The notes under the pieces: generated by a model
Database searches by the model: none
What the model was told of the DNA's origin: nothing
What the model saw: only the letters and a program-made list of their open reading frames with translations
Position numbers and translations under genes: made by a program
In this document: one piece after another, positions 26,605-35,328 of the stretch
How positions within the stretch are numbered: position 1 is the first letter of the stretch
Layout of the letters: each line of letters begins with the position of its first letter
Assembly: GCF_900089755.1 (NCBI RefSeq)
Contig: NZ_FLOC01000018.1
Location: 32,220-96,219 of the forward strand
Source of the DNA: Marinomonas aquimarina
Lineage (GTDB): Bacteria > Pseudomonadota > Gammaproteobacteria > Pseudomonadales > Marinomonadaceae
Direction: 5' to 3'
Length of the DNA stretch: 64,000 nucleotides

Positions 26605-27293
26605 GGGGTGTTTCCTCCTTGGGGCGCTTGCGGAGACAGGCCGCCAGGTGCCGGGCGAGTCGGCTCCGGTGCGCTGATGCGCTGGGGCGCGCCGTCGTAG
26701 CAGTCCAGCGCCAGGCCGAAGGGGTTGCGGGCGGGATCGACGTCCACCCGCGTGACCTTCACCGGGTAGCGCACGAGCGCGCGCTTGACCTGCTCGGCGC
26801 CGTAGTACTCGTCGGCGGTGATGTCGAGCGTCACCACCCAGTCGCGGTCGGAGACCACGCGCACGCGCGCCGTGGGGTCGTCGCCGTAGCCGCGGCCGGG
26901 GATCTCATAAATCCCGCGCACGCGCTGGCGCAGCTCGCCCGTGGAACGGCGGTAGTCGTAGTCCGCGCGCAGGAAGGCCTGGCAGGACGGGGTAAGGTAC
27001 GGCGAGAGCGTGTGGAGGTTGCGCGGATAGTCCTCTTCGCCGTTCGTCGGCCAGCGGTTGAGGGTCTGGAACACGTAGAACGTGAACGCATAGACCGATT
27101 CGGGCGGCACTTCCCACCACTTGCGGGTACTGCCCGAGCGCAGGTCGGGCGGGACGTGGATGGTCAGGTCGCGCGGCGCGCTCCACCAGCCACCGCCCAT
27201 GACCAGGGCGACGATGACCAGCGCACCAGCACCCAGGCGAAGCGTCTTGATGTGCGCCTGCAGGTGGGTGATCTCGTTCTTGAAGCGGCTCAT
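26601..27293 (-). CDS. TraE/VirB8-position protein, PFL_4703 family (TIGR03746)
   Basis: 230 residues. Short cytoplasmic N-terminus, one membrane helix (LGAGALVIVALVMGGGWW), then a periplasmic NTF2-like domain (WEVPPESVYAFTFYVFQTLNRWPTNGEEDYPRNLHTLSPYLTP in part). A Pro-rich tail follows. The arrangement is like VirB8/TraE, an assembly factor of the secretion channel. Coupled by 4-bp overlaps to both neighbours. Confidence 0.85.
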   Translation of the reverse strand: MSRFKNEITHLQAHIKTLRLGAGALVIVALVMGGGWWSAPRDLTIHVPPDLRSGSTRKWWEVPPESVYAFTFYVFQTLNRWPTNGEEDYPRNLHTLSPYLTPSCQAFLRADYDYRRSTGELRQRVRGIYEIPGRGYGDDPTARVRVVSDRDWVVTLDITADEYYGAEQVKRALVRYPVKVTRVDVDPARNPFGLALDCYDGAPQRISAPEPTRPAPGGLSPQAPQGGNTP

Positions 27294-27700
27294 CGTGCCC
27301 CCCTTGCAACGGACCTTCGGGTGGACCAGAAGCCGGAGCGCGAGATCAGCACGTGGCCGCCTACCCATCCCGCCATCAGTGGATGGCGCGTGGCGATGCG
27401 CCATTGCAGTTGCCGGTACAGCCAGGTGTCGGGGCGCCCGCGCTTGAGCCGGCGCAGGATGCCGCCGCCGATGAAGACGCCCAGGGCCACGCCCAGGACG
27501 ACGAACGTCGGCGCGATGGCGATCGTGCGGAACACCCAGGACAGCGGCGCGCCGACCAGCAGGCCGGCGGCGCCGGACAGGCCGCAGCAGATCCACAGTT
27601 CGTCGGCGGTGAGGCCGCGCACGACAACAGGGTGGCGGTTGAGCCGATGCGGAAGGAACGTGACCGTCCCGTCCGCACGGACGTGCTGCTGCTCGGACAT
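27290..27700 (-). CDS. TraL-like membrane protein (TIGR03750)
   Basis: 136 residues starting MSEQQHVRADGTVTFLPHRLNRHPVVVRGLT. Two hydrophobic helices (LWICCGLSGAAGLLVGAPLSWVF and TFVVLGVALGVFIGGGILRRL) are followed by RPDTWLYRQLQWR, the arrangement of VirB3/TraL proteins that sit with the VirB4 ATPase. Family TIGR03750. Confidence 0.85.
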   Translation of the reverse strand: MSEQQHVRADGTVTFLPHRLNRHPVVVRGLTADELWICCGLSGAAGLLVGAPLSWVFRTIAIAPTFVVLGVALGVFIGGGILRRLKRGRPDTWLYRQLQWRIATRHPLMAGWVGGHVLISRSGFWSTRRSVARGAR

Positions 27701-27712
27701 ACCGGCCTCGCC

Positions 27713-28072
27713 TTACAGGATGCCGGTGGCTTCGGTGAGCAGCCAGATGCCGATCACGAGCAGCACGGCACCGATCGCGACGGTGAGGCCAAACTGGCCC
27801 CAGGTCTTGCGGCCGGTGTGGATTTCCGCGTAGGTGCCGTAGGCGTGGTAGCAGACGCCGATGAACATCGACGCCACGACCAGGAGGGCTACGAGCATGA
27901 TGATGTCGTAGCCGTAGTTCCTGATCGTTTCCATGATGCCGTTGCCGGTGCCGCGGGTCGGGTTTTCCAACTGCGGCAAGCCTTGCGCGAACGACAGCGC
28001 GGGCAGCGCGGCGGAGCCCAGTGCCACAGCGGCGCGCTGGGCAAGGCGGGAATGGAGGATGCGGTTTTGCAT
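27713..28072 (-). CDS. Pilin-like ICE protein (TIGR03745)
   Basis: 119 residues. A signal peptide (AALPALSFAQG) is followed by a short loop and two hydrophobic helices (YDIIMLVALLVVASMFIGVCYHAYGTY and FGLTVAIGAVLLVIGIWLL). Size and topology fit a VirB2/TraA-like pilin; the family is TIGR03745. The pilin role is inference from topology and operon position next to the TraL-like gene. Confidence 0.8.
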   Translation of the reverse strand: MQNRILHSRLAQRAAVALGSAALPALSFAQGLPQLENPTRGTGNGIMETIRNYGYDIIMLVALLVVASMFIGVCYHAYGTYAEIHTGRKTWGQFGLTVAIGAVLLVIGIWLLTEATGIL

Positions 28073-28088
28073 GGTCGTGCCTTTCAGG

Positions 28089-28322
28089 TCAGGAGAGGAG
28101 GAAGAAGCTCAGGACGAGGTACATCGCGACGAAGCGGATGCAGACGCCGAGGAACTGGCGCTGGTTGAGGCGGCTCTCGGACCACCCCACGTAGGCCGTT
28201 CGGATGGCCCAGACGCCCCAGACGAGGAGCACCGCGAACACGGCGCCGACCAGGACGGTCGCCATCGCCGAAGGCGCGATGCCGCTGTTGGCTTGAAATG
28301 CCGAGACCTGGGCGCCGTTCAT
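28089..28322 (-). CDS. Small ICE membrane protein (TIGR03758)
   Basis: 77 residues: MNGAQVSAFQANSGIAPS, then two hydrophobic segments (MATVLVGAVFAVLLVWGVWAI and FLGVCIRFVAMYLVLSFFLLS). Family TIGR03758. It overlaps the RAQPRD gene by 4 bp. Also pilin-sized, so which of this and its neighbour is the major pilin is open. Confidence 0.8.
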   Translation of the reverse strand: MNGAQVSAFQANSGIAPSAMATVLVGAVFAVLLVWGVWAIRTAYVGWSESRLNQRQFLGVCIRFVAMYLVLSFFLLS

Positions 28323-28699
28323 GGCTTGGCTTCCGTAGTCGTCGGCGATGGCGAAGCGGACCGCTCGGTGCGGTAGTCGCTGGCCAGTTCGGAGGGGTCG
28401 CGCGGCTGGGCACGCGACGGTGTGAGATGGGCCTGGATGCCGGCGCGCACGCGCGCCAAGTCAGCCAGCAACCGCGGGTAATCGAAGTGGTAGCGCTCGC
28501 CCGGCTGGATGGGGGCACGCGCGGCGCTGTCGGCGACGGTGCGCTCCAGCGCGTCGAGTTGGCGCAGCGCGGCGACCAGCTCCTGGCGCTGTGCGGGGGA
28601 CTCGGCCAACGCCATCGGGGACTGACCCAGCAGCAGGGCCGTCACGAGAAAAATGGGCACGCCGCGATGCGCGGCGCGCTGCCAGATCGGAGCCAACAT
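28319..28699 (-). CDS. RAQPRD family ICE protein (TIGR01690)
   Basis: 126 residues. Signal peptide GVPIFLVTALLLGQSPMALAES; the name-giving motif RAQPRD is present literally (HLTPSRAQPRDPSELASDY). Helical periplasmic protein of unknown role. First gene of the long transfer operon running to 20183; the shared AACAAACAAT box lies 57 bp upstream of its ATG. Confidence 0.9.
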   Translation of the reverse strand: MLAPIWQRAAHRGVPIFLVTALLLGQSPMALAESPAQRQELVAALRQLDALERTVADSAARAPIQPGERYHFDYPRLLADLARVRAGIQAHLTPSRAQPRDPSELASDYRTERSASPSPTTTEAKP

Positions 28700-28755
28700 C
28701 GCGCCATTCCTGTGTGATCAGAATAGTGCGATGGTGGAGTTCAGGGTGACTGCAG

Positions 28756-28770
28756 GCAGCAAACAATAGG
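28756..28770 (-). promoter_or_regulatory. Shared transfer-operon box, copy 2
   Basis: GCAGCAAACAATAGG on the plus strand, 57 bp upstream of the RAQPRD start. Both this unit and the TIGR03757 unit also have TCTGATCA further toward the gene (about 41-44 bp past the TTGTTTG core). Confidence 0.55.
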
Positions 28771-28907
28771 AAACTGCGCTGATCGGTTTGATTGGCAGCG
28801 TGCGTCCAGTTCGCTCAGGGAGTGGTCGTCAGGCCAGAATTCAAGAAGGGAATTTCCACCGGCCGCGTGGCAAAATATCAACGCTCTTACAAAGATCCAG
28901 GATAAAA

Positions 28908-29837
28908 ATGCAAGGACTGACCTTTAGAACTGATCAAGATTTTGAGGAAATTTGCTGCTACCTCATGAGGGACTGGGTCGCGCGGAATATGAGGTATGAC
29001 GTGCAATTCAGAAGATACGGCGGAAATGGGCAAAGGCAGCATGGCATTGACATTTTTCCTGCCGTTGGCGGCTACTCAGTGTTTGGGCAGGCAAAATTTG
29101 TTAATCAACTAAACTCTACAGACGTTACGGCTGAGTTGAGTAAGACCGATTCCTTCCCTGAGCCGATTGGTTGTTATGTGATTTTCACAACGGCAAATCG
29201 CCATACCAGCATAAATCATCATCAGTTCCATGGCACTCAACACAAAAGGCTGGATGGATCGATTTTTCCGGTTCACGTGGTCTATTGGGGTGAAATTTCT
29301 GATATTAGTTTTATCCCACAAGATGTCTGTAAGAGAATTTTCCCATCAGCATTTCAAGTTGCCAGGAGCGCATTAACGCCTCAGCAGATGGCGGATTCCA
29401 TAGCCACACTTCAAAATATTGTTCCTTCATATTTCAGGTCTGACTTTCTCGACTGGCTCGAAACATGGGACTTTTCATGTGGTTACATTCCATCTGTGCA
29501 TTATGACGCCGTGGACAATCTTTACATTGAGTTGGATCGGGTAGGATGGGGAATGAAGGGTGTCAATGATTTTTTATATGCCCAAGGTCGCATTGACTTA
29601 TCTCGTGCGCTTCCGGCTGGCGATGCCTTCTTTTATGCTCTCACTGAATTTCGAGATTCAATATATAACTACATAGCTTTTGTACGCGGACAGGATGGGC
29701 AGGGCTACGTTACATTGCAAGGAATGGATGGGCGCGGCGCAACAGATTTCCCAAAGATTACAGAGCAGTGGAGCATGAGGGCGCGCCATTTGGCCAATAT
29801 GTATCGCGAGAAAATCCTTGGTCAGCAAATTCAATAA
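28908..29837 (+). CDS. Putative restriction-endonuclease-fold protein, inserted cargo
   Basis: 309 residues from the ATG at 28908 (AGGA 7 nt upstream). The N-terminal part has FEEICCYLMRDWV, RRYGGNGQRQHGIDIFP and VFGQAKFVNQLNSTDV: a conserved Glu, then Asp in GIDI, then Q-x-K, which fits a PD-(D/E)XK / Mrr-like nuclease core. The same N-G-Q-x-Q-x-G-I-D pattern occurs in effector nucleases of defence systems. The rest (residues about 120-309) is unrecognised. It is plus-strand and much lower in GC than the transfer genes on either side, so it was acquired separately. No partner gene is visible. Confidence 0.65.
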   Translation: MQGLTFRTDQDFEEICCYLMRDWVARNMRYDVQFRRYGGNGQRQHGIDIFPAVGGYSVFGQAKFVNQLNSTDVTAELSKTDSFPEPIGCYVIFTTANRHTSINHHQFHGTQHKRLDGSIFPVHVVYWGEISDISFIPQDVCKRIFPSAFQVARSALTPQQMADSIATLQNIVPSYFRSDFLDWLETWDFSCGYIPSVHYDAVDNLYIELDRVGWGMKGVNDFLYAQGRIDLSRALPAGDAFFYALTEFRDSIYNYIAFVRGQDGQGYVTLQGMDGRGATDFPKITEQWSMRARHLANMYREKILGQQIQ

Positions 29838-29883
29838 ATAAGAAATACTGAATGAGTTGCCTAATGATCTGGTTTCTCTGTCA

Positions 29884-30645
29884 TCACAAGTATTTTTTGA
29901 AGCTGCCCGCAGTCAGGCTCACGGCCAGTCCCAGCAAGGCTGCGCTGGGCAGCAGGATCAGCAGTGGATGCACAGAGATCGGCAAGGCCAGGTACGTGAC
30001 CCACGGCAGCACGGCCAGCGGCATCAGGCTCGCCTTCGCGCGGTGGTAGATGAAGCCGGATTCCCGGCCTGCGCCGAACCGGCGCACGTCCCGCCGCACA
30101 AGACCGTCGATCAGGCCGACGAACGCCGCGGTGCAGATCAGCGGCAACGTGAGCACCAGAACCAGCAGGCGCACCAGAAACGTGAGGGTGGTGAAGGCCG
30201 CGGCAATCAGGTAGTTCTCGGTCCAGACATAGACCTGGCTGATGTAGTAGCGAAAGTTGCGCCCCCCGTCCTGGATCCTCCCGTGGCTCGGCGCGCGGGC
30301 GCGCTCGGCGGTCTGGCTCATGCGCTCCAGCAGCCCGGAGCGAACGAATACCCATTCGTAGCCGGTATCCACCAGTTCGTGCGCGGTGCGCCCCGGCTCC
30401 TGCACGACGACGCTGCGCGTGAAGTGGCTGGACAGGTGCCCCAGTTCGTACTGCAACATCTGCTGCGAGTGCCGCCAGCCCTGGTCCTTCCAGAACAGGT
30501 GCATGCCGACGCACTCCACGACGATCGAGAACAGCAGCGAGCCGATCAGCACCCCGAGCAGCCGGAACGGCAAGGTGATGGTGCCGACGATCAGGCCCTG
30601 GCGCTGGTTCTGCTCCCGTTGTGCAGTCGAGGCGGCGTCCTTCAT
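29884..30645 (-). CDS. ICE membrane protein, PFL_4697 family (TIGR03747)
   Basis: 253 residues with four or five hydrophobic segments (LPFRLLGVLIGSLLFSIVVEC, FTTLTFLVRLLVLVLTLPLI, LAVLPWVTYLALPI, LLILLPSAALLGLAVSL). The central part (YEWVFVRSGLLERMSQTAER) is cytoplasmic or periplasmic. Family PFL_4697, always next to traD. Last gene of the PilL-TraD operon; 4-bp overlap with traD suggests a partner of the coupling protein. Confidence 0.85.
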   Translation of the reverse strand: MKDAASTAQREQNQRQGLIVGTITLPFRLLGVLIGSLLFSIVVECVGMHLFWKDQGWRHSQQMLQYELGHLSSHFTRSVVVQEPGRTAHELVDTGYEWVFVRSGLLERMSQTAERARAPSHGRIQDGGRNFRYYISQVYVWTENYLIAAAFTTLTFLVRLLVLVLTLPLICTAAFVGLIDGLVRRDVRRFGAGRESGFIYHRAKASLMPLAVLPWVTYLALPISVHPLLILLPSAALLGLAVSLTAGSFKKYL

Positions 30646-32834
30646 GGCGAGGCCTTGTTGCCGGTGTCCTCGTCGGTGGCAATGGCCACCGCGGGAGGTT
30701 CGGCCGCAGCGGCGTCATCCAGCAGGTCGTCGGGCAGGCCCGTGTCCTGCAAGGCGGGGGAACTGGTGAACTCCCACCACTGCGTCGCTTCGCTGTAGCT
30801 CTGGCGCATGTACCCGGCCAGTTGCTGCAAGTCTGCCGGCATCACTTCGTCCGGGTCCGGCGCCGGCAGCGGCATGCGCACTTTCCAAAGCTGGCCGCCC
30901 TGCAGCAACGCGAAGCACTGGCCTTTCGGCAGGCCGACGACGTGCGACGGCTCGATCATCGGCACGCTGGACATGCTGATGCGGTCCTGAGTGTTCGACG
31001 TGAAATCCGTCGCCCCGCGAATGTCCGAGCTGTCGGTCGCGCCGCTGACGATGGTGGTCGTATAGACCTCGACCTTCGGCAATTGCCGGGTCAGCAGTTC
31101 GGCGGTCGCGGTCTCGCGCACGCGCAGCATGAACAGGTTGTTGAAATTCCCGATCACCTGGCCTGCCTTCGCGCGGTTGCCGATGCGGGCCTCGATGTCC
31201 GACAGGGTCTGCGTGTACGCAGTGACTTGCAGGCCGGCACCGCCGCCCTTGTTGATCAGCGGGATGAACTCGTCGCCCATCAATTCGTTGAACTCGTCGG
31301 CATGGACGTTGATCGGCACGCGCGCACCGGCCGATGCGCCCGGCAGGCCATCGTCGATCCCATGCTTGTAGATATGCCCGGCGACCGACACGAGATCGCT
31401 GAACATCGAGTTGCCGACCGCGGTGGCGACCTCGGCGTCGGAGAGCGCATCCAGGCCCACATAGACGATGGCCCTCTTACGGATGATCTGCATCCAGTCG
31501 AAGATCGGGCGCGGGTCGGCCAGGTCGGAGTAGTTCGGGGCCAGGAGCTGCGCGATCTTGCCGCTAGTGAGCTTCTCCAGCAGCGGCAGCAGCGATGCGA
31601 CGATCTTGTCGAAGTACGTCTTGTCGTAGCGAACCGCCGAGCGCAGGCCATCCAGCACCGGGTCGTAGTTGCGCGCCTGCGAGAGGTACTGCTCCAGCGC
31701 CACCACGCGCTTCTCGCGCCCGATCATGTTGCGCGGGATGTTCTTCTCGTTGAGCTTGGCCTCGATCTGGACGATCACCTCCCAGGCCCTGGGCTCGGTC
31801 TTGGCGAAGTAATGCTGGGCGTACTCGATGAACAGCGCGTCGATGTTGATGACGTGCCGTTGGATCAGCATGTAGTCGGGCCGCTGTCCCAGCTCCACCA
31901 GGGCGCGGGCAATGATGTTGACGAACCGCCACGCAAACTCTCGGAAGGCGGCCGAGTTGCCTTCACCGGAAAGCTGCCCCGCAACGCGGGTGGCGACTTC
32001 CGATATACGCCCGAATCGCCCCACGGCGTTGTAGCGCGCGGAGATGTCCGGCCATCCCAGGTGGAAGACGTAGAACTCGCCTTCGCGGCCGGCGCGCTTA
32101 GCCTCGACGTACATCCGCTTCAGGAGATCGGCATCGCCCTTGGGGTCAATGACGATCACCACCTCGTGCTCGCCCGCGGCGTTCACGCGCCGGATGTCCT
32201 GGGTCACGAATAGTTCGGCCAGCCGGGTCTTGCCGACGCGCGTCGTGCCCAGCACCAGCGAGTGGCCGACGCGCTCGCCCAGCGGCAGGCTGACGTCCAT
32301 CTCCTCGGGTTCGATGCCGTGCAGGCGCGGCAGGCCGCCCACAGGCGGCAACGGCCGCACCGGGTTGAAAGGTACGTCCCAGCCGGTGAGTTTCGACAGC
32401 CGGGACAGCGGGAACGGCGCGTACTCCAGCCGTTCTTCCAGCCGTCGCGCCAGCCGGTAGGCTGGTGTGGGCTCGACGTAGCGGCGGAACTCCGGCCGGT
32501 ACGTTTGCATGAGCCTATGGGTGTGCTTCTGCTCCCACAGGAACCCGCGCCCCACGAACAGCCGCTGCTGGCTGACCGGCACGTCCTTGCTGGTCATCAC
32601 GTAGCGCGGCAGGCGGCGGATGTTGCGCCGGTAGCGCAGGATGACGCGGGCATCGCGGTAGCGGATGGCACCGTAGGCGCCGAACGCCAGCGCGCTGCCG
32701 ACGCCCATGGACGGGCTCAGCGCGAGCGACCATGGGGCCACCAGGGACAGAAACGCGGCGCCCGCGCATGCGGCAACGGTGTATAGCTCCACCGCTGGGC
32801 GAAGCAGTACCTCGACCGGCTGTTTCCCCGACAT
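30642..32834 (-). CDS. traD: Conjugative coupling protein TraD (TIGR03743)
   Basis: 730 residues. Two N-terminal membrane helices (VAACAGAAFLSLVAPW and GVGSALAFGAYGAI), Walker A SLVLGTTRVGKTRLAELF (about residues 195-212), Walker B-like VVIVIDPKGDADLLKRM, and the later VHADEFNELMGDEFIPLINKGGG. This is the SXT/ICE-type T4CP that passes the relaxosome to the channel. It is coupled to PFL_4697 downstream; the C-terminal acidic tail (ATDEDTGNKASP) is usual for relaxase contact. Confidence 0.93.
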   Translation of the reverse strand: MSGKQPVEVLLRPAVELYTVAACAGAAFLSLVAPWSLALSPSMGVGSALAFGAYGAIRYRDARVILRYRRNIRRLPRYVMTSKDVPVSQQRLFVGRGFLWEQKHTHRLMQTYRPEFRRYVEPTPAYRLARRLEERLEYAPFPLSRLSKLTGWDVPFNPVRPLPPVGGLPRLHGIEPEEMDVSLPLGERVGHSLVLGTTRVGKTRLAELFVTQDIRRVNAAGEHEVVIVIDPKGDADLLKRMYVEAKRAGREGEFYVFHLGWPDISARYNAVGRFGRISEVATRVAGQLSGEGNSAAFREFAWRFVNIIARALVELGQRPDYMLIQRHVINIDALFIEYAQHYFAKTEPRAWEVIVQIEAKLNEKNIPRNMIGREKRVVALEQYLSQARNYDPVLDGLRSAVRYDKTYFDKIVASLLPLLEKLTSGKIAQLLAPNYSDLADPRPIFDWMQIIRKRAIVYVGLDALSDAEVATAVGNSMFSDLVSVAGHIYKHGIDDGLPGASAGARVPINVHADEFNELMGDEFIPLINKGGGAGLQVTAYTQTLSDIEARIGNRAKAGQVIGNFNNLFMLRVRETATAELLTRQLPKVEVYTTTIVSGATDSSDIRGATDFTSNTQDRISMSSVPMIEPSHVVGLPKGQCFALLQGGQLWKVRMPLPAPDPDEVMPADLQQLAGYMRQSYSEATQWWEFTSSPALQDTGLPDDLLDDAAAAEPPAVAIATDEDTGNKASP

Positions 32835-32838
32835 GGCT

Positions 32839-33378
32839 TCATTGCTCGATGCCGGTGGCTGTGATCAGCACCGGGTAGTGCCGCAGGCCCAGGCGCTCGG
32901 CCAGGTCGTCGCCGGACATGGGCGCGAGGGGTACGCCGGGCACCAGGGTGCGCAGCCGCGCCAGGCCCTGCACGGTCTCGACGTTGACCACCAGACCGAC
33001 CGCGCCGCGCTCGCGCAGCGCGGCTGCCTGGCTGCGCAGCCAGGCCCGAGATGCCTCGTCGTCGCCGACGACAACGAAAGGCCGCAGACCCGGAGCCTCG
33101 ATGACACGCCGCGGGACGGTGCCGGGGGTGAGCTTGGCGCTGCGCACCGGCAGCATCGCGGCCTCGTCCGCCGGCGTGGCGGGAACCTGGGGCGTCGGGA
33201 TCGGCGGCCGGGCCGGTGCGTTGGTGCGCGGCTGGAGGTTCAGGGCTTCGTAGTACGGCAGCGCCGACGCGCCGCCGCGGTCTTCGACCACGATCAGCGG
33301 CTCGCCGGCAAGCGAGGCCAGCGGCAGACCCGCCAGCAGTACGAGCAGGCCACGCAAGGCCAGATGGGATGTCGTCAT
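32839..33378 (-). CDS. ICE protein, PFL_4695 family (TIGR03765)
   Basis: 179 residues from the ATG at 33378. Signal peptide GLLVLLAGLPLASLAGEPL, then VVEDRGGASALPYYEALNL and, after a Pro-rich linker, a domain with FVVVGDDEASRAWLRSQAAALRERGAVGLVVNV and RLGLRHYPVLITATGIEQ. The latter is reminiscent of an alpha/beta thioredoxin-like fold without cysteines. Family PFL_4695. Periplasmic; role unknown. Overlaps the transglycosylase gene by 4 bp. Confidence 0.83.
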   Translation of the reverse strand: MTTSHLALRGLLVLLAGLPLASLAGEPLIVVEDRGGASALPYYEALNLQPRTNAPARPPIPTPQVPATPADEAAMLPVRSAKLTPGTVPRRVIEAPGLRPFVVVGDDEASRAWLRSQAAALRERGAVGLVVNVETVQGLARLRTLVPGVPLAPMSGDDLAERLGLRHYPVLITATGIEQ

Positions 33379-33965
33379 GGGGATGTCTCCTTGCGTGCGG
33401 CGAGAACCGCGGCGGTTGGGCGTGCGCCCTGCACCCGGGCGAGGTGGCGCGACACGCTGCGCCGGTAGCGGGCGGCGGGCTCGCCACCCGCGGGGCGGTG
33501 GTAGCGGCCCATCGCCAGCAACCAGTCCTCGCCGGGGGCGTGTTGCTCGCGCAGGATCTCGGCAGCGATGGCGAGATTCCGGTACGGGTCGAGCAGGTCG
33601 CAGGCGCTGGCGTAGCGCTGCTGGTGGTAGCCGAGGTTGATCTGGCCCAGGCCCGCGTCGATGCGCGTGTGCGGCGTGGAGCGCATCGCCTGCTGCAAAC
33701 CCGCGCAGGCATCGGCGCGGGTCGCATAGCGGCGTGATTGGCCGGCGACGTTGAGGGACCACGGCCACGGGACGATGCGTCCGTTACGGCGGATGCCACT
33801 CTCCTGCAAGGCCACGGCGTAGAGCACCGTCGAGGGGATGCCTGCGCGCTGCGCGGCGAGCTGGTAGGCCGGTGGCGGAACCTCCTGGGCTTGGGCGACG
33901 CAGGCGCATAGGCCAGCGGCGAGCACCAGTGTGCGCAGGGGGGCGGCTATGGCTGGCGCTGCCAT
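33375..33965 (-). CDS. Lytic transglycosylase (SLT domain)
   Basis: 196 residues from the ATG at 33965, overlapping the PFL_4693 gene by 19 bp. Signal peptide LRTLVLAAGLCACVAQAQEV. The catalytic Glu is in VLYAVALQESGIRRNG, followed by WSLNV, the HTRIDAGLGQINLGYH loop and RYHR: the SLT/Slt70 pattern. It opens peptidoglycan for channel assembly, like VirB1/TraT-linked enzymes. Confidence 0.9.
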   Translation of the reverse strand: MAAPAIAAPLRTLVLAAGLCACVAQAQEVPPPAYQLAAQRAGIPSTVLYAVALQESGIRRNGRIVPWPWSLNVAGQSRRYATRADACAGLQQAMRSTPHTRIDAGLGQINLGYHQQRYASACDLLDPYRNLAIAAEILREQHAPGEDWLLAMGRYHRPAGGEPAARYRRSVSRHLARVQGARPTAAVLAARKETSP

Positions 33966-34672
33966 TGGCCGTTCACCTCGCGCACGACCGCCGGCAGGTC
34001 GCCGGGTACCCCCAAGGTCAACCAGCGGCCGCCGTCGTGGTTGAGCGTGATGCTGCCGCTGCGCACGCGCGCCGGATCGACGTTCGCGCGCTTGGCCCAA
34101 TCGCGGATGCGCGCGTCGTCCTGGCGGCTGCCGACCATGTACAGGTCGAATTCGGCGCCCGAGGATTGCAGGCGCTGCACGAGCTGGCCGCAGGCCACGC
34201 AGTTATCTTTCACGAACACTGCCGTGCGGCCGGAGCCGCGCGTGGCCCCGGCGACCGGCTTGTCGTCCGGCAGGTTCACCCGCTGCATCCCGGGGTTCAG
34301 GCGCTGCCAGGCCTCGTCATAGGCCCGCTGATAAGCGAGCAGTTTCTCCACGCGGCGCGCTTCGACCTGCACCTGCAGCTCGGCGTAGCGTCGCCGTTCC
34401 TCTTCGGTACGCGCCTCGATGCCCAGGGCCGACAGCGGGTCCAGGTTGGGCGAATAGATGCCCAGTGGACCGTCCATCAGTTCGCGATAGCGCGCCCACT
34501 CCTGAGGTTGAAGGCCCCAGTCGCTCGCCACCCGGTCGTCCAGAATGCGGGCGACCAGCGGGCGTTCCTGACTCTGCGCATTGCGGGCGGGAGCCGTGGC
34601 GGATTGCTGCGCCCACGCGGGCAACTGGGTGGACGCCAGCAGAAGCGCGGAAAGGATGATCGACGGCTTCAT
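33947..34672 (-). CDS. ICE protein, PFL_4693 family (TIGR03759)
   Basis: 241 residues. Signal peptide IILSALLLASTQLPAWAQQ. The middle is helical (EARTEEERRRYAELQVQVEARRVEKLLAYQRAYDEAW in part); the C-terminal domain has TAVFVKDNCVACGQLVQRLQSSGAEFDLYMVG, a thioredoxin-like fold with a CVAC pair. Family PFL_4693. A periplasmic redox or scaffold role is inference. Confidence 0.83.
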   Translation of the reverse strand: MKPSIILSALLLASTQLPAWAQQSATAPARNAQSQERPLVARILDDRVASDWGLQPQEWARYRELMDGPLGIYSPNLDPLSALGIEARTEEERRRYAELQVQVEARRVEKLLAYQRAYDEAWQRLNPGMQRVNLPDDKPVAGATRGSGRTAVFVKDNCVACGQLVQRLQSSGAEFDLYMVGSRQDDARIRDWAKRANVDPARVRSGSITLNHDGGRWLTLGVPGDLPAVVREVNGQWQRQP

Positions 34673-34686
34673 GTGGTGTGCTCCGT

Positions 34687-35328
34687 TCAGGGGATCGCCA
34701 CGTGGCGGGTCTGGTCGCCGGCCTGGAACACCGCAGTGCTGCCCTCGACGGCCTGCAAGCGCCACGGGCCGACCGCATCGCCGGGTAGCAGCACCTGAAG
34801 CTGGTCGGGCGTGAAGTCGCCATTGCTCGGCGCGACGGACACGCTGCGCTCGCCGGCACGCAGTTCGGCACCGACGATGCGGAACGGGAGCGGCGTCGGT
34901 TCGGGCTTGGCGGTGGGCTTGTTCCTGGTGCGCGGCTGGGCGGGTGCAGCGGCGCGCGCAGCGGTCTGCCGCGCCTTGATTTGCTCGACTTCGGCGCGCA
35001 GTGCCTGAAGGTCGTCGGCGGAGGCATAGGCGCTCAGCGATTTCTCGACCTGGGCCGCGCGTGCTTCCAGGATTTGGCGGGTGTCTTTGAGGTCTGCCGC
35101 CGTGGCGACGGCTGGACGCTGCTGGATGGCCTCGACGGTCTCGGCCAGGCCTGTTGCCTGCGCTTCGAGGCGTTGCAGGCGGGAATCGAGGCGCTCCTGG
35201 TCGGCCTGGTCGTTCATCGTCTGGTAGCCGAGGGCAACGAGGACACTGAGGCCGATCAGCCAGAGCCACATCAGGCTCTGCACCACCACGGCGGCCGTTG
35301 AACGATGGGCGGGCTGCGGGGCGTTCAT
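34687..35328 (-). CDS. Conserved ICE bitopic protein, coiled coil
   Basis: 213 residues. One N-terminal membrane helix (SLMWLWLIGLSVLVALGYQ), a coiled coil (residues about 40-120, DSRLQRLEAQATGLAETVEAI in part), a Pro/Lys linker and a small beta-rich C-terminal domain (FRIVGAELRAGERSVSVAPSNGD, then LLPGDAVGPWRLQAVEGSTAVF). No named family is recalled. The topology recalls pilus-assembly PilP/PilO-type proteins, which suits its place after PilL. Confidence 0.72.
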   Translation of the reverse strand: MNAPQPAHRSTAAVVVQSLMWLWLIGLSVLVALGYQTMNDQADQERLDSRLQRLEAQATGLAETVEAIQQRPAVATAADLKDTRQILEARAAQVEKSLSAYASADDLQALRAEVEQIKARQTAARAAAPAQPRTRNKPTAKPEPTPLPFRIVGAELRAGERSVSVAPSNGDFTPDQLQVLLPGDAVGPWRLQAVEGSTAVFQAGDQTRHVAIP

